Assembly (NCBI GenBank): GCA_023053545.1
Contig: JAKZAN010000006.1
Span: 5,709,001 to 5,773,000, forward strand
Direction: 5' to 3'
Origin: Lepidurus packardi
Lineage: Eukaryota; Arthropoda; Branchiopoda; Notostraca; Triopsidae
DNA length: 64,000 nucleotides
Shown here: in pieces, positions 16,547-30,700 of the stretch
How the letters are laid out: the number at the start of each line of letters is the position of its first letter
Position numbering within the stretch: position 1 is the first letter of the stretch
The notes under the pieces: model-generated
Seen by the model: only the letters and a program-made list of their open reading frames with translations
Databases searched by the model: none
What the model was told of the DNA's origin: nothing
Position numbers and translations under genes: made by a program

Positions 16547-19500
16547 TCACCGAGCTTCTTTGGCTGTCCGACAAGCCACAGCTGCCACCAAAGCCGCGCC
16601 ACGCCCACTTCCGTCTTCGGATAACATAAGATCCACCTAAACAAAGAATCGAAATGAAAACTTAACTCGAAATGAACGTACAACTTCCATTGAGTTGTGC
16701 TCAATGGAAATTCGTTCAAAATCAGGTGGAAATTCGCTCAAATCAGACGAAAATGGTCTGCCATTGTCTCAAAAATTGCACATTTACCCGAAATCCAGGC
16801 AGAAGCAGCCGGTTGATGGTTTCCTCCATAAGATCATGGAAATGGGGATGGTAACGATACACAGATCCGTCCACAGCCACGGTCACGTGTTCTTCGCCCA
16901 TTTTATTGACCAGCGTCGCGACTCCTGCTGCTGCTAAATGCGCCGCACGTCGCGAGATTAACTCGCAGACGTATCTTGCATGTTTAAAAAAAATATATAT
17001 AAATACATATTTTTTGGGGGGAAAAAAAGTAAAAAAAGTAAGAAAAGTAAAAAAAAAAAATACAATCTTGAAATTACCGAATATTGCCGCAGTCTTCATC
17101 AGTGGCATAATCCAATCCCAATTCTTCCAATACTAATCGGCATGCAGTATATTCTCCTCGCTTGTCACTAGAATAATACAAGAATTAAATTGAAAAAATA
17201 AATAAATGTGAATAAATTTTTTTTTTTGTGCTAAAGGCAAATTCCTACCTTTCGATTTCAGAGACAAATTTGGTGAAAAACTGGCCTGGTTCAAACAATA
17301 GATCGGAGCCTTGTCCGTCGAACAAAAGTCTTTCTTTGGTAAGCTGGACCAAAACAAGGCGTGTCAATTCGCCCATATACATTCCCGAGATCATTTTCTC
17401 GTACCTTTGGATAATACAAAAGGAAAAGGAAAAGAGATTAAAGAAGATGTTGAGATGCTGGTATTCTATAACGGAATTTATATTGTTTGTATGTTAAGAG
17501 AAGGAGGAGCGAAAGGCAATCTTACAATTGCTTGCCTGGGTTTAAGGAATGTGCGTCAATCTCCCGATCGTATTCAGTCCGGATGAAATCGAGGACTCCA
17601 TTGTCACCGAATGCGCCCCATTCCGTATTAATCACCACTTGTTTGGGATCATCATAATCTCCGTCCCAGAGCTCTACATTTTCCAACTTTTCCACGTAGC
17701 ACGCATTCGAACCCGTGCCTATAAGAGTACACACACCATTAGACATCGAATCGAATTCCCGTCATTATTATCGCGTCATGCTTCCCGTTCCGATACCAAT
17801 ACGATGTCTTAGCAATTCTATCGAAAACAAACCAAATTTTCTTTCCAATTTTCTTCCGACTAACAGTAACAATTTCATGACAGTTTCTTTCAATGCGATT
17901 AAGTAAGTTTCAAGTTAAAATTGTGGAAAATTTAGGCTAACAATTAAATTTATCGACAAGAATGAACTATCGCTATCGTTGCCATATCGCTATCGTTGCC
18001 AACCATGAAAATGTCCATTCTAACAATCTAAAGTCTCAAAACATGACTTCAACAACGAAATACTATGGAGTATCCATGGCTCTCTAAGCTTGTCAACAAT
18101 GAAAACTCCTTCTGGAATGATCTAAAACCCGAGAATTTGCCATCAATAACCAAAATATCTATGAAATCTCTCCTTCTAAAGATCCGAATTGTGTTTAAAA
18201 GAACAAAAATGATGACTTGCAACTCCGAAAATTACATTTCCTGCTCCTCAATTAGGTTCAATCATTTTCAATGTGTCGAGTCCAGTTCTTTCTGTGCTTA
18301 CCCACAATGAGTCCAACCCTGCAATTATGGTTTTTCCAGGCGCAGGCCATAAGTGTCCCGGTCGTATCATTCAACACCGCCATGACGTCAATTTGCACAT
18401 CCTATAAAAGAAATTGCAAACACTTATAATCCAGAACAAACATGCATTGACACAACCCAATTCTCTTGAATGTATTCTTTCGCCTTAACAATAAATGAAT
18501 CAATACTATAAGAAATAAGAAAATCATACGAAAAATCCTTACTCCTCTTCGAGCAATGGCGTCTTTTAACAATTCCACGACGTCTTGGCCTTCCACGCCA
18601 GCACACTTGAACCCCTTGGTCCACGTAGCCAAACGCGCCTTAGTTAATCCTTCTTGCGAACACGGGAACGAAAAGGTAAACCCCAATGGCAGTTTTTCCG
18701 CAGATACATCATGGTCTTTCATAAACGTAGCTAAGCACTCTGCAATATGATCAAACAACTACGACAAATATAATAAAAAAAAGTATTACAACCTGAAACT
18801 TTCTTATTTCACATTTTTTACTATTATTATTTCATTTATTGTATCACTAAGAAATGGAATTTGGAAGGAATTTTTACCCCAGTTCCAGGTCCAAGCATAA
18901 TGCTCGTCGGAACTGCAAAAATACGCGACTCCATATGGAACTTGCCAGGTCCCAATTCGATTAATAAAACGCGGAAGTTGGTACCGCCCAGATCCAGTGC
19001 CAAGAACTTGCCTTCCTCTGTAATTGCATAGAAACAATGTGTTAGAATCCGAAGACAAAATCTGAAGCAATTTGAAAAGAAAAAGACTTCAAACGAATGA
19101 ATCCTTTTCATGGAACCTCGAGAAATAAAAGCGAATGTAATGAGTCAAACCTTCGGAATGCTTGAATGGATCTCAAGAAGCCGAATCTTGTGATTTAATC
19201 AGCATCGGAGGCGACTTCAAGAGACCTTGGCCAATGAACAACCAGTTTTGGGATTCTCATAAGACCTTGACCAAGGCTAAAAATCTCACTATTCTCACCA
19301 CGTGGCGGCGTTTTTTCCTACATTTGTTTAAAGTAATGTACGCATTAGACGGGTCTAGCTCTCTGACGCTGAGACAAGGCGAACGTGAGGGGAACGGAAG
19401 ATATTACAGAGTTTATCAGACAAACGTGATAAGATTGAATTAATTCCAGGTTTTGTGTACGAATGAACGCTTTCGATTGGGTTGCGCCATTTCCTTCTGA

Positions 19501-21206
19501 CGTAAGTCAAAGAATAGAAGCTGACTGAGTAACGGAAAGATGCGACTGCATCACATTCCCATCGTTTAATTGGTCCGTCTAACTTTGGATCAGTGTCAGT
19601 ATCCGGTGGTGATACGATGAACTAGAACTGATTTCATGAAAATATTGGTCTTTCTACGATCCATGCTAAAAATAAGAATATTACGACGTAGCTCGTCTTG
19701 CTGTCTTCTTTAGATGTTTTCTTCAGGCTGTTTGCAACAGCCTTTGGCCAAAATTAGAATAGTTTCCAGACTTCTCCGTCACTAAATACGGAAGCGAAAA
19801 CCTGTTCATGGTCTCCTTTCACCTTTTCTAGTGTTTTCAAGCCATGGGAAGCTCTAGGGCCCGCAAGTTTTTTTTAAAACCACTTCCCGAAGTCTTAAAA
19901 CACTCGAAAACTATAAAAAAAACAATATTTTTGGTCCTGTTTTCAGGCAAATGTTAGTAAAACTGCAAGTAAACAAAGGCTCGCTACATGACGTCAATAT
20001 TAACCAATCACAGGCCTAACGCTGGCGTGCATGACGTCAAAAGTAGCCTACCAGCGGCCTAAATCGTTCGAACCGGGTCCCTAGCATATGACGTCTAATA
20101 AAGCCAATCGAGGCTCCGAATTTCCCGCTAGCCAGTGGAACGTCAGTGCAGTCCAACCAGCAAGCTTCATTTCAAAAGTCCCGCTTTAAATTCTACTACG
20201 ACTCAGGGAGCGAATGACAGCTGCGTCGGATGCCTATAGTCACGCTGCACAGTGACGTCATTCCCTAAGATCCAGGTTTAAACATGTTTATCTTATTTTA
20301 AAGCACCACGCGTAGTAAATAAATACCAGAGAATTAGGTAAGTTGCTTTACTGAATGCTTTCTTTGTGGCACAACGACCTTTCAAGCTCCTTGAGTAACC
20401 TTTCACTTTATTTATAGATCTTTCATGTGCTCGGCACTTCCTATGGTCACAGCTCAAACTTGTACGGTTTTTTGGCATACTATCCGCATTCCTTCCCCAA
20501 GAAACCGTAATTATCTAATCGTAAAAAGCAGTCTTTGTTCGTTAAATACTCGGAAGATTATAATTACCTTTGCCATTAGGGAGTTCTCTAACGTACGTCG
20601 GGAAGCACTTGACTTTCGCTTCAGCATTGGTTTCTTTGCCCAGCCCCTTTTGTATCTCGTTCAGGAGTTGCACACACATTTCATGGATTTGCTCCTCACT
20701 GAGTACCAAATCCGCGCATCGTTCTTCGATCTACAAAAGAGAAAAAGCAAAGTAAATTAGGTAAATTCCTTCCAGATTTCGGTCTTGAAACCAAAAACTA
20801 ACTTTCATAACCATCAATATGTTCAGGTTTGAAGCCAAGAATAAAAAGAAACGGTCAACTCCACTGGGCACGTTCTATCCAAACAGATGACGCAACAAAC
20901 CGACAAAACAGTTGTCCGAAAGTCCCACCTCTGCGCACTGGAAGCACACATGAGACGACCTCAAGCTACACCCTCGCATTGGATCAATAATACCTATCCG
21001 AAACGTGGTATACGTGTGCCGGATCACGAAGAGCATTGGCTGTACCCGATGTACCCTTCTTTAGCATCTTCTAGACCCAACTTACCCAACATCTTAAAGG
21101 GTTAAAGAAGAAAAGTCCCCGAACTTACGAGTTGGCGTTTCGTCTTGGCGATTTTTTGCAACCAACGGCACACCATCGCTCGGAACCACTTGAGCGTCTT
21201 GGTCAT
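16547..21206 (-). CDS. HK: Hexokinase, single-domain (about 50 kDa type)
   Basis: ATP-dependent phosphorylation of glucose and other hexoses at C6, the first step of cytosolic glycolysis. Exons in order: 21129-21206 (starts MTKTLKWF, 26 codons ending at a GT donor), 20568-20730 (ends [12 protein letters not shown]), 18878-19017 (phosphate loop [15 protein letters not shown]), 18543-18758 (sugar-binding FTFSFPC), 18302-18401 ([12 protein letters not shown]), then TGSNACYVE and NTEWGAFGD (about 17525-17720), [52 protein letters not shown], and a last exon [19 protein letters not shown] ending at stop 16547-16549. Catalytic Asp in LNDTTGT and all signature loops are present. There is one catalytic unit, as in most invertebrate hexokinases. 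The first exon is inferred from phase and position rather than homology, so the exact N-terminus is less sure. The 1.5-kb intron at 19018-20567 is unusually long for this window and holds CCAAT/CRE modules. Confidence 0.93.
19985..20110. promoter_or_regulatory. Two inverted CCAAT/CRE modules inside a hexokinase intron
   Basis: TGACGTCA 19989-19996, seven bases, CCAAT 20004-20008; and TGACGTCT 20089-20096, seven bases, CCAAT 20104-20108. These are the reverse complement of the ATTGG-N7-(T/A)GACGTCA module at the left end of the window, with identical spacing. The two copies are exactly 100 bp apart. Further lone CRE-like sites sit at about 20033 and 20251. On the strand in which hexokinase is transcribed they would read ATTGG first, so an internal promoter or intronic enhancer is possible. 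Confidence 0.5.
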
Positions 21207-22544
21207 ATCGATTACAATATTTTTTTTAGAAATCAAAACTCAAAATCCAGACTTTTTCCAAAGATTTTAGCCCCAGGAAGCTTCTGCTCGGTACAAAGTC
21301 CAGCTTGCAAATGCTTTGAGGACACGGAATAGTTGCTGGCTTTTATATTATAGCGCAAGTCGGTTTGGAGAGTTCAATCATGCACAGCGACACGAAACCA
21401 CCAAAGCTTAACCGCTACGAAGTTTCTACGAACCACTAGAAACCCAAACCAGGGGGTATTCCCAAACTGAACGTTATTGCACAATATTATTATGACCGTT
21501 ACACTGAAACTAAGAACGCTTTAAACTTTGTTTTCAGATCATTTGTTATGAAAAACACGTTGCAATGTTACGCCGAAATATAGAATAAATGGTACTAATT
21601 TGGTTGGGATTGACGTCGATGAACTGGTGAAGTCATTTCAAGAAATGGTGAATTTAAAGTATTACAAATTTAGAATGCTGAATGGTGAAGTTTGTTGAAA
21701 TACTGAAAGTACTGGTAAGGATGAAAATTTCATAGAATGGAATGTAAATGAATCAAGTTTCGAGAGAATTTGAGCGTTAGGAACGGAAGAAAGTCTACTG
21801 AGCAGGACAAGGCTCCAGTAACCCATATTTATGTACCCAAAGCTAGCTCTCTTACTCTCACTTTTACCAAGTATTGTCTTTTTACTTGCTGCTTTTCCAC
21901 GCCTATGTGCAGCACGCGGATCGCAGACCTCGGCGTGCTCAACGTGCTCAACAAAAGCAAACCCAAGGTCAAAAACTAGCGACTTTGGGTCCAGCAAAGA
22001 ATCAATTCAACACAAACCCCTTGTCCCAATCGTTAAAACTCCTTAACCCGCCAATGTAACTCTGTTAACGCATCTAGCTAGCGTTAGTAAAAAGATTTAA
22101 CTTTCTAAGTTAATTATAGTCGAAAAGTCAGAAGAAAGGCCGTTAGCTCAGAACCGGAAGAACATGACCGCCATTTTGGATATTTGGCGCAAAAACTTTG
22201 AATTACCGTTAGCCTTTAACTTCAAATGGTTCGATTAAGTCCTCGACGAAGAAAATATGGCTTATAAACCGCAATAAAACCTTCAAAAGCACTTCTGGTC
22301 TTATCAAGGTCCATTCTGGCTACCAGAAAATAAAAAAGAAGCCAAAGAAAGCAATTTCAGGCAATTTTTTATTTATGTCAAGGTGCCCGGCGTATAGACT
22401 ATACGCTATACGATCATAACTTGCTCCCTTTTTTTATTGTTTACTATTGTGAAGGTGAAAGTGTTTCTAGTAACACATATAGACAATCCATGAAAAAAAA
22501 AAACATGACACGCCTATGTTTTCGTTTCGTAAGAATAAGAATAA

Positions 22545-22975
22545 GGTCTACCGGTCAACGCGTGGTATCGCGAACCAGCTCATTATCGATTCATAACCTG
22601 CGTGATTTGTTTATGAATATATTCGTGCATAGAACGTATGGACTATACTATAATGTTCCTGGTCCCGTGCTTTTTTCTAAGAAAATCTATTCTTACGCAC
22701 CTACCTTGCATGTTTAAGTACACTATAGTACAAATGAACCTTGACTAAACTAACGTTCATGGTCTAACGGTCAACGCTTGGTATCGCGGACCCGCTCAGT
22801 ATCGATTCGTAACCTGCGCGACTTGTTTATGAACCCATATGGAACTTATATGTATACAGAACTTACAGACTATAGTCCTGCCCCTTTTCTACAAGAAAAT
22901 CTATTCTCACGCACTTATCTTCTTATATTCTCACGCACTTATCATGCTTTATTACACCATAAATGAACCTAGATT
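22545..22975. repeat. Tandem duplication, 216-bp period
   Basis: GGTCTACCGGTCAACGCGTG at 22545 recurs at 22761 as GGTCTAACGGTCAACGCTTG. Similarity continues through GGTATCGCG, ATCGATTC, TAACCTGCG and the CTTGTTTATGAA block to AAGAAAATCTATTCT(C/T)ACGCAC. Copies differ at perhaps one base in eight. No coding potential is seen. Confidence 0.7.
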
Positions 22976-25900
22976 AAACTTAACGTTCACAGTCTAAACT
23001 CCATGTGCAATACTATGTATTGTGCAATTGAACTTTGCCAAGGCTCTTAATGAACTATGAATAATTCATTCGTAGCTTTTGACAGCGGAAGAAGTTTAAA
23101 TTCTAAGACAGGCCCCAAAGTTCCAATATTTCTATAGATTCAAACAGACTTAACAAAGCACCTCCAGCACTTACAACCTTCCAGTTTAACTACGCTAGTT
23201 TCACAAGTTTAACTCAACTATCGAGGCCAACCTTCCAGAGTTTGAATGTGTTTTTTTTCTTTTCGTTTTGCTTCAGACACGTCATTCTGCAAATATGTCA
23301 GCAACAAAATTCGCCTAAAGGTCTCCAAGAAACTAAAACGAGGACGTTCCTGGTCTATTGAATTTGAGGGAAATTGCATTATAATGACACGGCAAAAACC
23401 CTTTTGGTTCTATTTTTTTAAATTATTTTTTCTTTTTAAATCAATGATGTCTTCTAAGGTTTATTTTTTCCCCCTGGAACCGCAATATGTTTTCTTCTTT
23501 TTATAGTCTAAGCTGTTTAATAAAAAAAGAAAAAAAAATCCATGGGTCGACGTGCAAATCCTCACACAAACCGTCATTCAAACCCAACGGGGGAACTACC
23601 TGATCACAGGAAGCGTCTCAAAAACCCTTGCAAAGTTTTCTGCAACGTCTTACGTCAGAGCCAGGCAATCTGAACTACGTTAGCAACATTCTAAAAAGGA
23701 AAATAATGAAACGAAAAGAAGCATCTGATGTTTGAAACGTCACGCCAGCTCTCTCGTTTTCCTTCCATTGTCTGCTATACAGATTCCGCTAATCTTAGAC
23801 TCGGTGTCCTTTTGACACTTGAAAGACTTCACGCGAATTAAACACGAGGCATTTCGGCGTCGCCCAACCGAGCCCCTCGTTGGTTATTGGTCGAGCTAAA
23901 AAGGGGTGTGCCGGACGTTCGTCCATCTTGTTTCGTTTTTAGTTCATTTTGTTTTAGTTTTTTTTTTTTTAGTTTTTACCCTAATGGCGAACAACTGGAA
24001 TTTCCTCCAATTCCGTAACTTATTGTAAAGGAAAGGACTATGGACCACATGTCATCTGACACGTTATCAAGCGGGGAAATTATATCTTGCCCCTCTCGCG
24101 ACCTCTCAATGACGTCACTAGATGGTCCGTGGATTTCAAACCATTTCGCCTGGAAAACCACAAATCTCGAAGAATTAAGGTTATCATTGACATGGGGGGT
24201 GTTTTGGAAGGGAAATAACAAGTGATATTGACAATAAAGAGATGTGGAAGGGAAGTGTGGCAATAAAAACATAACATAAGAATAAGAGGCAACAAGAGTA
24301 AAAGTAATCAATAAGTCTAGCTTTTGGGTAGCCCCGCCCATCTTGAAGAAGTGCGGAAAAAGGTGGAAGGGGACGCGAGAAGATGGGCGCGTTGCAACCA
24401 GCGCTCCCAGACGGCACTCCACCGAAGCTTTGTCCTTCCCGTTGCCCTTCACTCGGGCTAATCAATGGGAAAACGTTCGATTCTGCAAAGCGCTATTCCT
24501 CGCTTTTTGCCTGCACGCTTTGAAGGTGGAGTGGGCCAACCAAGCCAACTCAACAATGAATTCGAATTCAAATTCAAAGGAAAAGTAACATACTACATTG
24601 TTCGCCAATTGAATGGAGACTCCAAAACTAGTTTCCAAAGACATTTTCAAATATTCCAAATATTCTAGATAATTACTCTAAAAAAGAGGTGACATAATAA
24701 CACTAACACCAATAATAATAATAACATAACAGAATACAAAGTTTAATTCTACGGTTGAACACGCGTGCCAGTTTTCCGTTGACGTTGTAAACTCAAACGC
24801 TGATAAGACCAACCCTAAACGTTATCCTGGTTAAGCTCCGCCCCTTTCATTTTACTCTACGGCCAAATGTTCCACAGCTTCCTACCTAAATTTTCCACTT
24901 TTTTTTTCCAATTTTCCAATTTAGAAGAGTCGATATTAGGAATCCGATCTTATGAAGATGATTCCGATTTATGAGTACAATACTTAACCATGTACATGTA
25001 TAGGAAATTTAGTAGTATATTTTAGTAGTATATTAAGCCTATTTTAGGATAACTGAAGTAAATGTAAGATACATCTGAACTAAATTTGACAAAATGAAAA
25101 AATAGCTTCAAACTTCAATTCAAGAAACACAAAATGCTGCATTTTCTTAATTTCTTAATCTTCATATTTTTTTTGTTTTCTTAATCTTAATGTTTTCGTT
25201 GAGACTGAAATATATCTATAAAAAACAATAAAAAATACAATAAAAAAAATAAAGATAAGCCATGAAATCCATCTAAATCCACGAAATTCTAATACATTTT
25301 AAACACCTGATCACACATGAATTTAATAATTACGCTAGGAATTCTAAGACCAGAAATAAAGTTTTTTTATCTCAATTTGCATGCATATCTTTTTTTTTTT
25401 TTTTTTTTTTTACATATCAAAGCTCTCTTATACGTTTATTTCTTTCGCTGTGTGCAACCGTTAAATAGTAACCAAATCGGAATTGAAAAAAAAATGAAAA
25501 AATTGAATAAAAAGCTAATAAAAGTGGAAAAAACTGTATGAGAAAGAAAGAGTTCATTTTTTTCCAGACTTGACACCTGAGATCAACATACAATTGGCGC
25601 CAAAGGGTTCTAAACCTTATTTTAAAAAATAAAAAAAAGACAAGAAAAAAAAGTGGTTAACTTTTTTTTTTCTTTTTTTTTTGTAAACGATCGATTACAC
25701 TTTCGTCCTCCTCGTGCTCTTCTCTAGAAAGTCCAGTGAACTTTCTTCTCGTCCACGCTTACTTTGGCTCAGAATAACTCGACTCGCGTATTCGGACCAC
25801 GTGATTTGCAACCCCCCTCCCCCCCACCTTCCATTTACTGCCAAAAACCCAAAGTCTCGACAAGGTCGCGTGAGGTCACTGGCAAGTCGCCCAATTGTAA

Positions 25901-26343
25901 ACCCTTCTTCTTCATTTTGATCCAAAAAAATAAGTTAAAATTCGAGTAAAAATCTAAAAATATCCTAAAATTAAACTTAAGACCCTCGCTTTATTTCACC
26001 TATTAACATTGTACTGTTATTGACTCGAATCCTGTACCTTCCTTTCTGAAGAACTAATATCCCTGACAATCTACCAGGCACTTTTATTGCCCGAGACGAA
26101 AAGTCTGAACGTTTGGAAAAGTAGTTTAAACAAGCCTGGAACCGGTTTACAAATTACCATATTCATTCTTGTTCATTTTGTCTTTGAAAATCCACATCGC
26201 TGATTCCTTTCCATGCTTCACTTTTTACCTTATAACATTTTATAATTCCCTTTATTTCGCTTTAATTCTTAACCTTTCCTTTACTTTAAACCTCACTTTA
26301 CATCTTCTAAAACACTCCTGTCTTTTGTATTCAAATGAAGTGC

Positions 26344-26392
26344 TTCAATTTATTCCATTAAATAAATACTTCAATTAATGGAATAAATTGAA
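26344..26392. repeat. Perfect 18-bp inverted repeat (hairpin)
   Basis: Left arm TTCAATTTATTCCATTAA (26344-26361) is the exact reverse complement of TTAATGGAATAAATTGAA (26375-26392) around a 13-base spacer. It is not followed by a T run typical of a terminator, and there is no adjoining gene. Cruciform or fold-back remnant is possible. Confidence 0.75.
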
Positions 26393-27765
26393 TAAGTAAA
26401 TGCATTTTTTGGCGCTTTTTTGGGGCCATTTCGGTATAAGGTGAAGCTGAATGACGCAATATAGAGCAACAAGCACAAGATTGAATGATACATTATAAAT
26501 AATTACAAAATTATAATCAATAAATAGTTTAAATATTCAATAAATAATAGAAATTACAATATATAGTAAATATAATATTGGAAAATAATACACAATAGAT
26601 ATTAAATACATTCTAAATTATATTACAAATGATTTTTAAAATTATGCTTAAAAAAATTAGGAAAATTCAATTTGTGTGTTTTTTTTCTATGGTCGCTTAA
26701 TGGAGATGAAGGTCGTGTAAGGCAGGTCAAGATGAATGACGCAATATAGAGATGCAATATAGACTTACCCGTTCTTTTAGGGTTTTACTCGCCCCAGTCA
26801 TGCTGATCTGGCACAATCGATTCAATGGGACGTTTATAGGGAGGGTTGTGGGGGGTGTAAAACTCGTGTAGAGTCGACGTCGTCAACCTAACGTTCGAAA
26901 ACGGCGCTGACAGGAACGAACGTTTTCTAATATATATCCACTTTTTTTTTTCTGGAAGGCTTTCTATTCTCTATTGTGGCGTTGTAAGGTGGGGAATAAA
27001 TTGCTGAGTAATTTTGATATGGCACGAGACACTTGGGATGCGAATGGAACTGCACTCAAGGACACTGAAATATTGTTCGAAACTCGGATGTTTTTGTATT
27101 ATTTCGGTTGTTTAGTAACAAGCTGTCCACGTATGACCAACAGCATAGGAAGAAGAAAAAGCACACACTGAGACGGGAAAGGATTGAACCCCGAGCTCTT
27201 TTCACGACGGATTTTTGTTCTCTTTTTTTTAGTCGGGTTCTGGACGCTTGTCTGGGGCAGAGAGAGCCAGGGCAGCCCGTCACTTGAGTCTAGTGCGCTA
27301 CTATACTACCTGCGAAGCTTGGCTAGGCTGCAGACGGCTTTCGTCGCTCACTACAAAAAGTATAGGAAAAGGGGCAAGGAGAAGATGACGTTCGAGTGCT
27401 CAGGCATCACCGGGGAGCGTCCAGCGCTCCCAGTGGGCAGCTTGGGTAACTTTGAACCTGTAATAGCCTTGCATTGCAGGCTCTGACTATGCGTGGCTAT
27501 GTTTATGCTATTATTGTATATGCAAGGCCATGGCGGTAGGTTCTAGATTTGCCTTGCATAGTTCTTACAGTTCAAAAATTGGAATACAAATAAAACTGTA
27601 CAAGAAATAACATTAAATCTGATAAAAAAATTAAAAAACTATTTTATTTATGACTTGCTTAACCTTAAGTAGTCGCAGAGTATGAGGTTAAGCTTTTTAA
27701 AAGAATCAAAACTGAAAGGGTGAAAAGAAACAAACGACTAACGAGAAAATTAAGGATTTTCACAT

Positions 27766-30700
27766 TCATTTTTGGGTAGTTTTAGCAGCTAGTTTGGAAC
27801 TACAAGGCTTGGCTCGAGGTTTGCCTGTACTACTAACTTTGGCTTTCTTAACAGGCGGTGCATTTTCTCTTTCTTCACCACTTTCTTCGCTTTCTTCCTT
27901 GTCGTCCTGGTTTTCGTTCGCGTTTTCCAGAGGTAAATTGCACTCAATCCGGATATCGCGAGCCATTCCCAACTTGTATCCAACACTCAAATCCACCTAA
28001 AGAATTCTTCATTCATCTACACAACACACGTAAAAGCAAGAGGTATACCTTGGCTCTGCGTGCCAAGTTCAGTAATTGCTGCCCACATGCTTCCAAGGCG
28101 TAAATACACTTTGGAATTGCACGCGTTTGCTTAAACACTTTTCGCTGAGCTGAGACCCCATCTCCTCCTTTTTTCCTCTTCCTACTTTCACCTTCTTCTC
28201 CCAGAAAACTCTAAATAAAAACCAAAACAAATGTAAAAATAACAAATAAAAAATAAATAAAATGAAACTAATTCATTGGTTTAAACACGCTAGTTCGTTT
28301 TTACCGTCACATGCGTGATTATAGCATACACTTTAGGCGTCAACTCTTTTCCAACTCCCTTAACAAGCTTCTCGAACCTAAAATAACAACTTTTTAAAGA
28401 GAAAATCCATTAGAAAATCCCAATTTCCTACTTGTGCGCTAAAATTTTCCCTTGCACCTTAGCAGTATTCCCTAGTCGATCATAAAACCTCGCTAGTAAT
28501 CGAAACAAAGACTCGGTGCCCTGTCCAGGATCGACGGAACTCTGGGAAAGTTCCATTAAGGCGTCGACAACGAAATGAAACTGGTCCGCAATCCGTTTTT
28601 CCAGCGCTTAAGCCAAAAAAAAATTCGAAATAAATTAAATAATGTCGCAATAAATTCGAATAATGTCGCAAAAGCAAAAATTAACGACCCATTTACTTAT
28701 ATCTTGCTTTGCCTTCATTCGCTCCACCGCCCAGCCAATAATTTCCAAGAAGCGCTCCAATTCCAGCGAAACTTCAGTCAAGATAACGATTCTCGACTCT
28801 TGGTTAATCACTCCAAAGCACGCAATGCGTTTCAAGCTAACATCCTGTGCAGAAAAACGCAAATGATTAGATTCTCCTAACTTCAGATATCATCACTCAT
28901 AAGATATCAACTTAAAAAGGTGAACATTCACCTCGTTTATGTCTCCCATTCGATAATGTACTTGTTTTGCAACATTAAGCAAAACTTCAGGTTGAGTTTC
29001 CACTCGCGAGTACATTTCCAACAAAATCTTGACAAGAAGCTTCGAAACTCGCGTGTTTCTAGTGGGCGTGTTACTACATGCCGTATGAACAATCTCACAT
29101 ACCTAAAAAAAAATATAAAAAAATAAAAAATGAATAATAATAATAAATAAAACCAGTAAATCACTCAAAAGTAAATCGAAATAATAATAAATTAATGCCA
29201 AATTCAAGAATTTCGCATCGAAACCGAACCTTTTTCGTGTTGGACACCGTAGTGAGGTCCTGGACGACAAAATGCAGAATTCCAGCAACAGTTAAGATCA
29301 ACTCATCGTAAAAACTGTCCTCGTCGCATTTTTCACGCCAGGGCACCATTAATTCGCCCAATCTTTCAGCCATGTTCATGATTTGGCTTTCTAATGCCAA
29401 TCCGTCCACTTCTACATCTCCCCCTTCTATTAAACAAAACAAAAGTAAGTTAAACGTCCCTTCGATGCCTACGTGAAAATTCAACAGATTTCTGTTTTCA
29501 TACACTCAAATAAAAAAAATTCACCTAACGCGACCAAAAACCGAAGCTTTTCCGCTGGATGGCGACCAAAAACGTATCTAAAGAGCAGATGCAAGGTACG
29601 TAAAGCTTCGTAAACCAGATTGGAAGCTCTTTCCTGGCGTCTGCTAGTCAGTGGATTCACAACGCACACAAATAACGCTCTAAAAAGAGGAAAATCTCTT
29701 ATCAATCATTGAAAAATCATGATTTTTTGTACCTGCCAATAGCCAATAAGCTCTTAAACTCGCTCGTTTTGTCTTCTACGACTCCTTTGCTCTGGAAAAA
29801 CTGCAATTTCTCTTCCAAATGCTTCAAAATAAACAACTGGAACTCCTCACTCGCTTCATAAATCCGTCTACTGGAAGAATCCACATCCAATCTGCAATTC
29901 AAATGGAATACTAATTAATTTCCCCCCTTCTAAATTTCCTAAAATAAATAAATAACATTCTGCACGTCCCATATACTCAACTAGACAACATTCTAAACAT
30001 TAAAAATAAAAAATAATAGGAAAAATAAATTAAAATCTGAAAATATCGATCAAATTTACTGGTAAAGCGTCTGGAGAACGCTGGCTAGGGAAGACCACGT
30101 CCAATGGACCAAAGGAGGCGGGTTTTTCACCACATTCGGTTTGGCTTCCTTAGCTTCTTTAGCTACAGTCGCTTCCTTGTCTTTATCCTTCTTTCTGCCT
30201 CGTTTTCCAGGCTTCCCCGTGGTCACGTGGTTCCACAGTGTTTCCCAATCAGCGCATTTCTGCCTCAATAGCACCGCCAAGTCTGCCTTATCCCTCAGAA
30301 AGGCGTATTCTACTAAAGCGACGTGCAAGGACCAGGCATTCCTCAATAGAAGGAAGTTTCGCAACGCTACACAGCTTACAGCAGCCCAATCCCCATCTTC
30401 CGCCTGCAAAAACAGAGAACTTAATGATTCTACTGACAAATAACCCATTTTTACCAAGTCATAGTCCTCCGGAGTGATGTCAACGAACTTTTCCGTCACC
30501 TTATCCAGCATTGCTCGAGTATTTTCGACCGCGGCAGTGTCGCTAGCCAGTTTACAGACCAATAAGCCCAAGGCTTGCCATAAATGTCCCACAGGTTCCT
30601 ATAAAAACCTCAATTCGAGGCAAATTTAGCCTAATTCTTTACAATTTAGGTCTAACGTGAGTCGATTATACGTATTGGGGGCTGAAATGGGTATTTGAGA

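Larger units (their letters stand above)
21207..27765. other. 6.5-kb stretch with no recognised gene
   Basis: Lies upstream of hexokinase and downstream of FANCI, so it should hold the hexokinase promoter and the FANCI 3' UTR. No exon chain or known protein was found in either strand. The longest open frame, 23976-24452 on the minus strand (158 codons), has no recognisable domain and is probably chance. The stretch contains a 216-bp tandem duplication at 22545-22975, an 18-bp perfect inverted repeat at 26344-26392, and A/T-rich simple sequence. Confidence 0.5.

Noticed and set aside
23976-24452. 158-codon minus-strand open frame
   Set aside because: No recognisable domain, irregular composition and no exon neighbours; probably chance.
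27180-27310. Minus-strand tRNA-like pieces: GGTAGTATAGTAGCGCA and GGGGTTCAATCC, resembling A and B boxes
   Set aside because: They are about 100 bp apart with no acceptor stem, the putative anticodon loop lacks the invariant T33, and no full cloverleaf can be drawn. At most a decayed tRNA-derived repeat.
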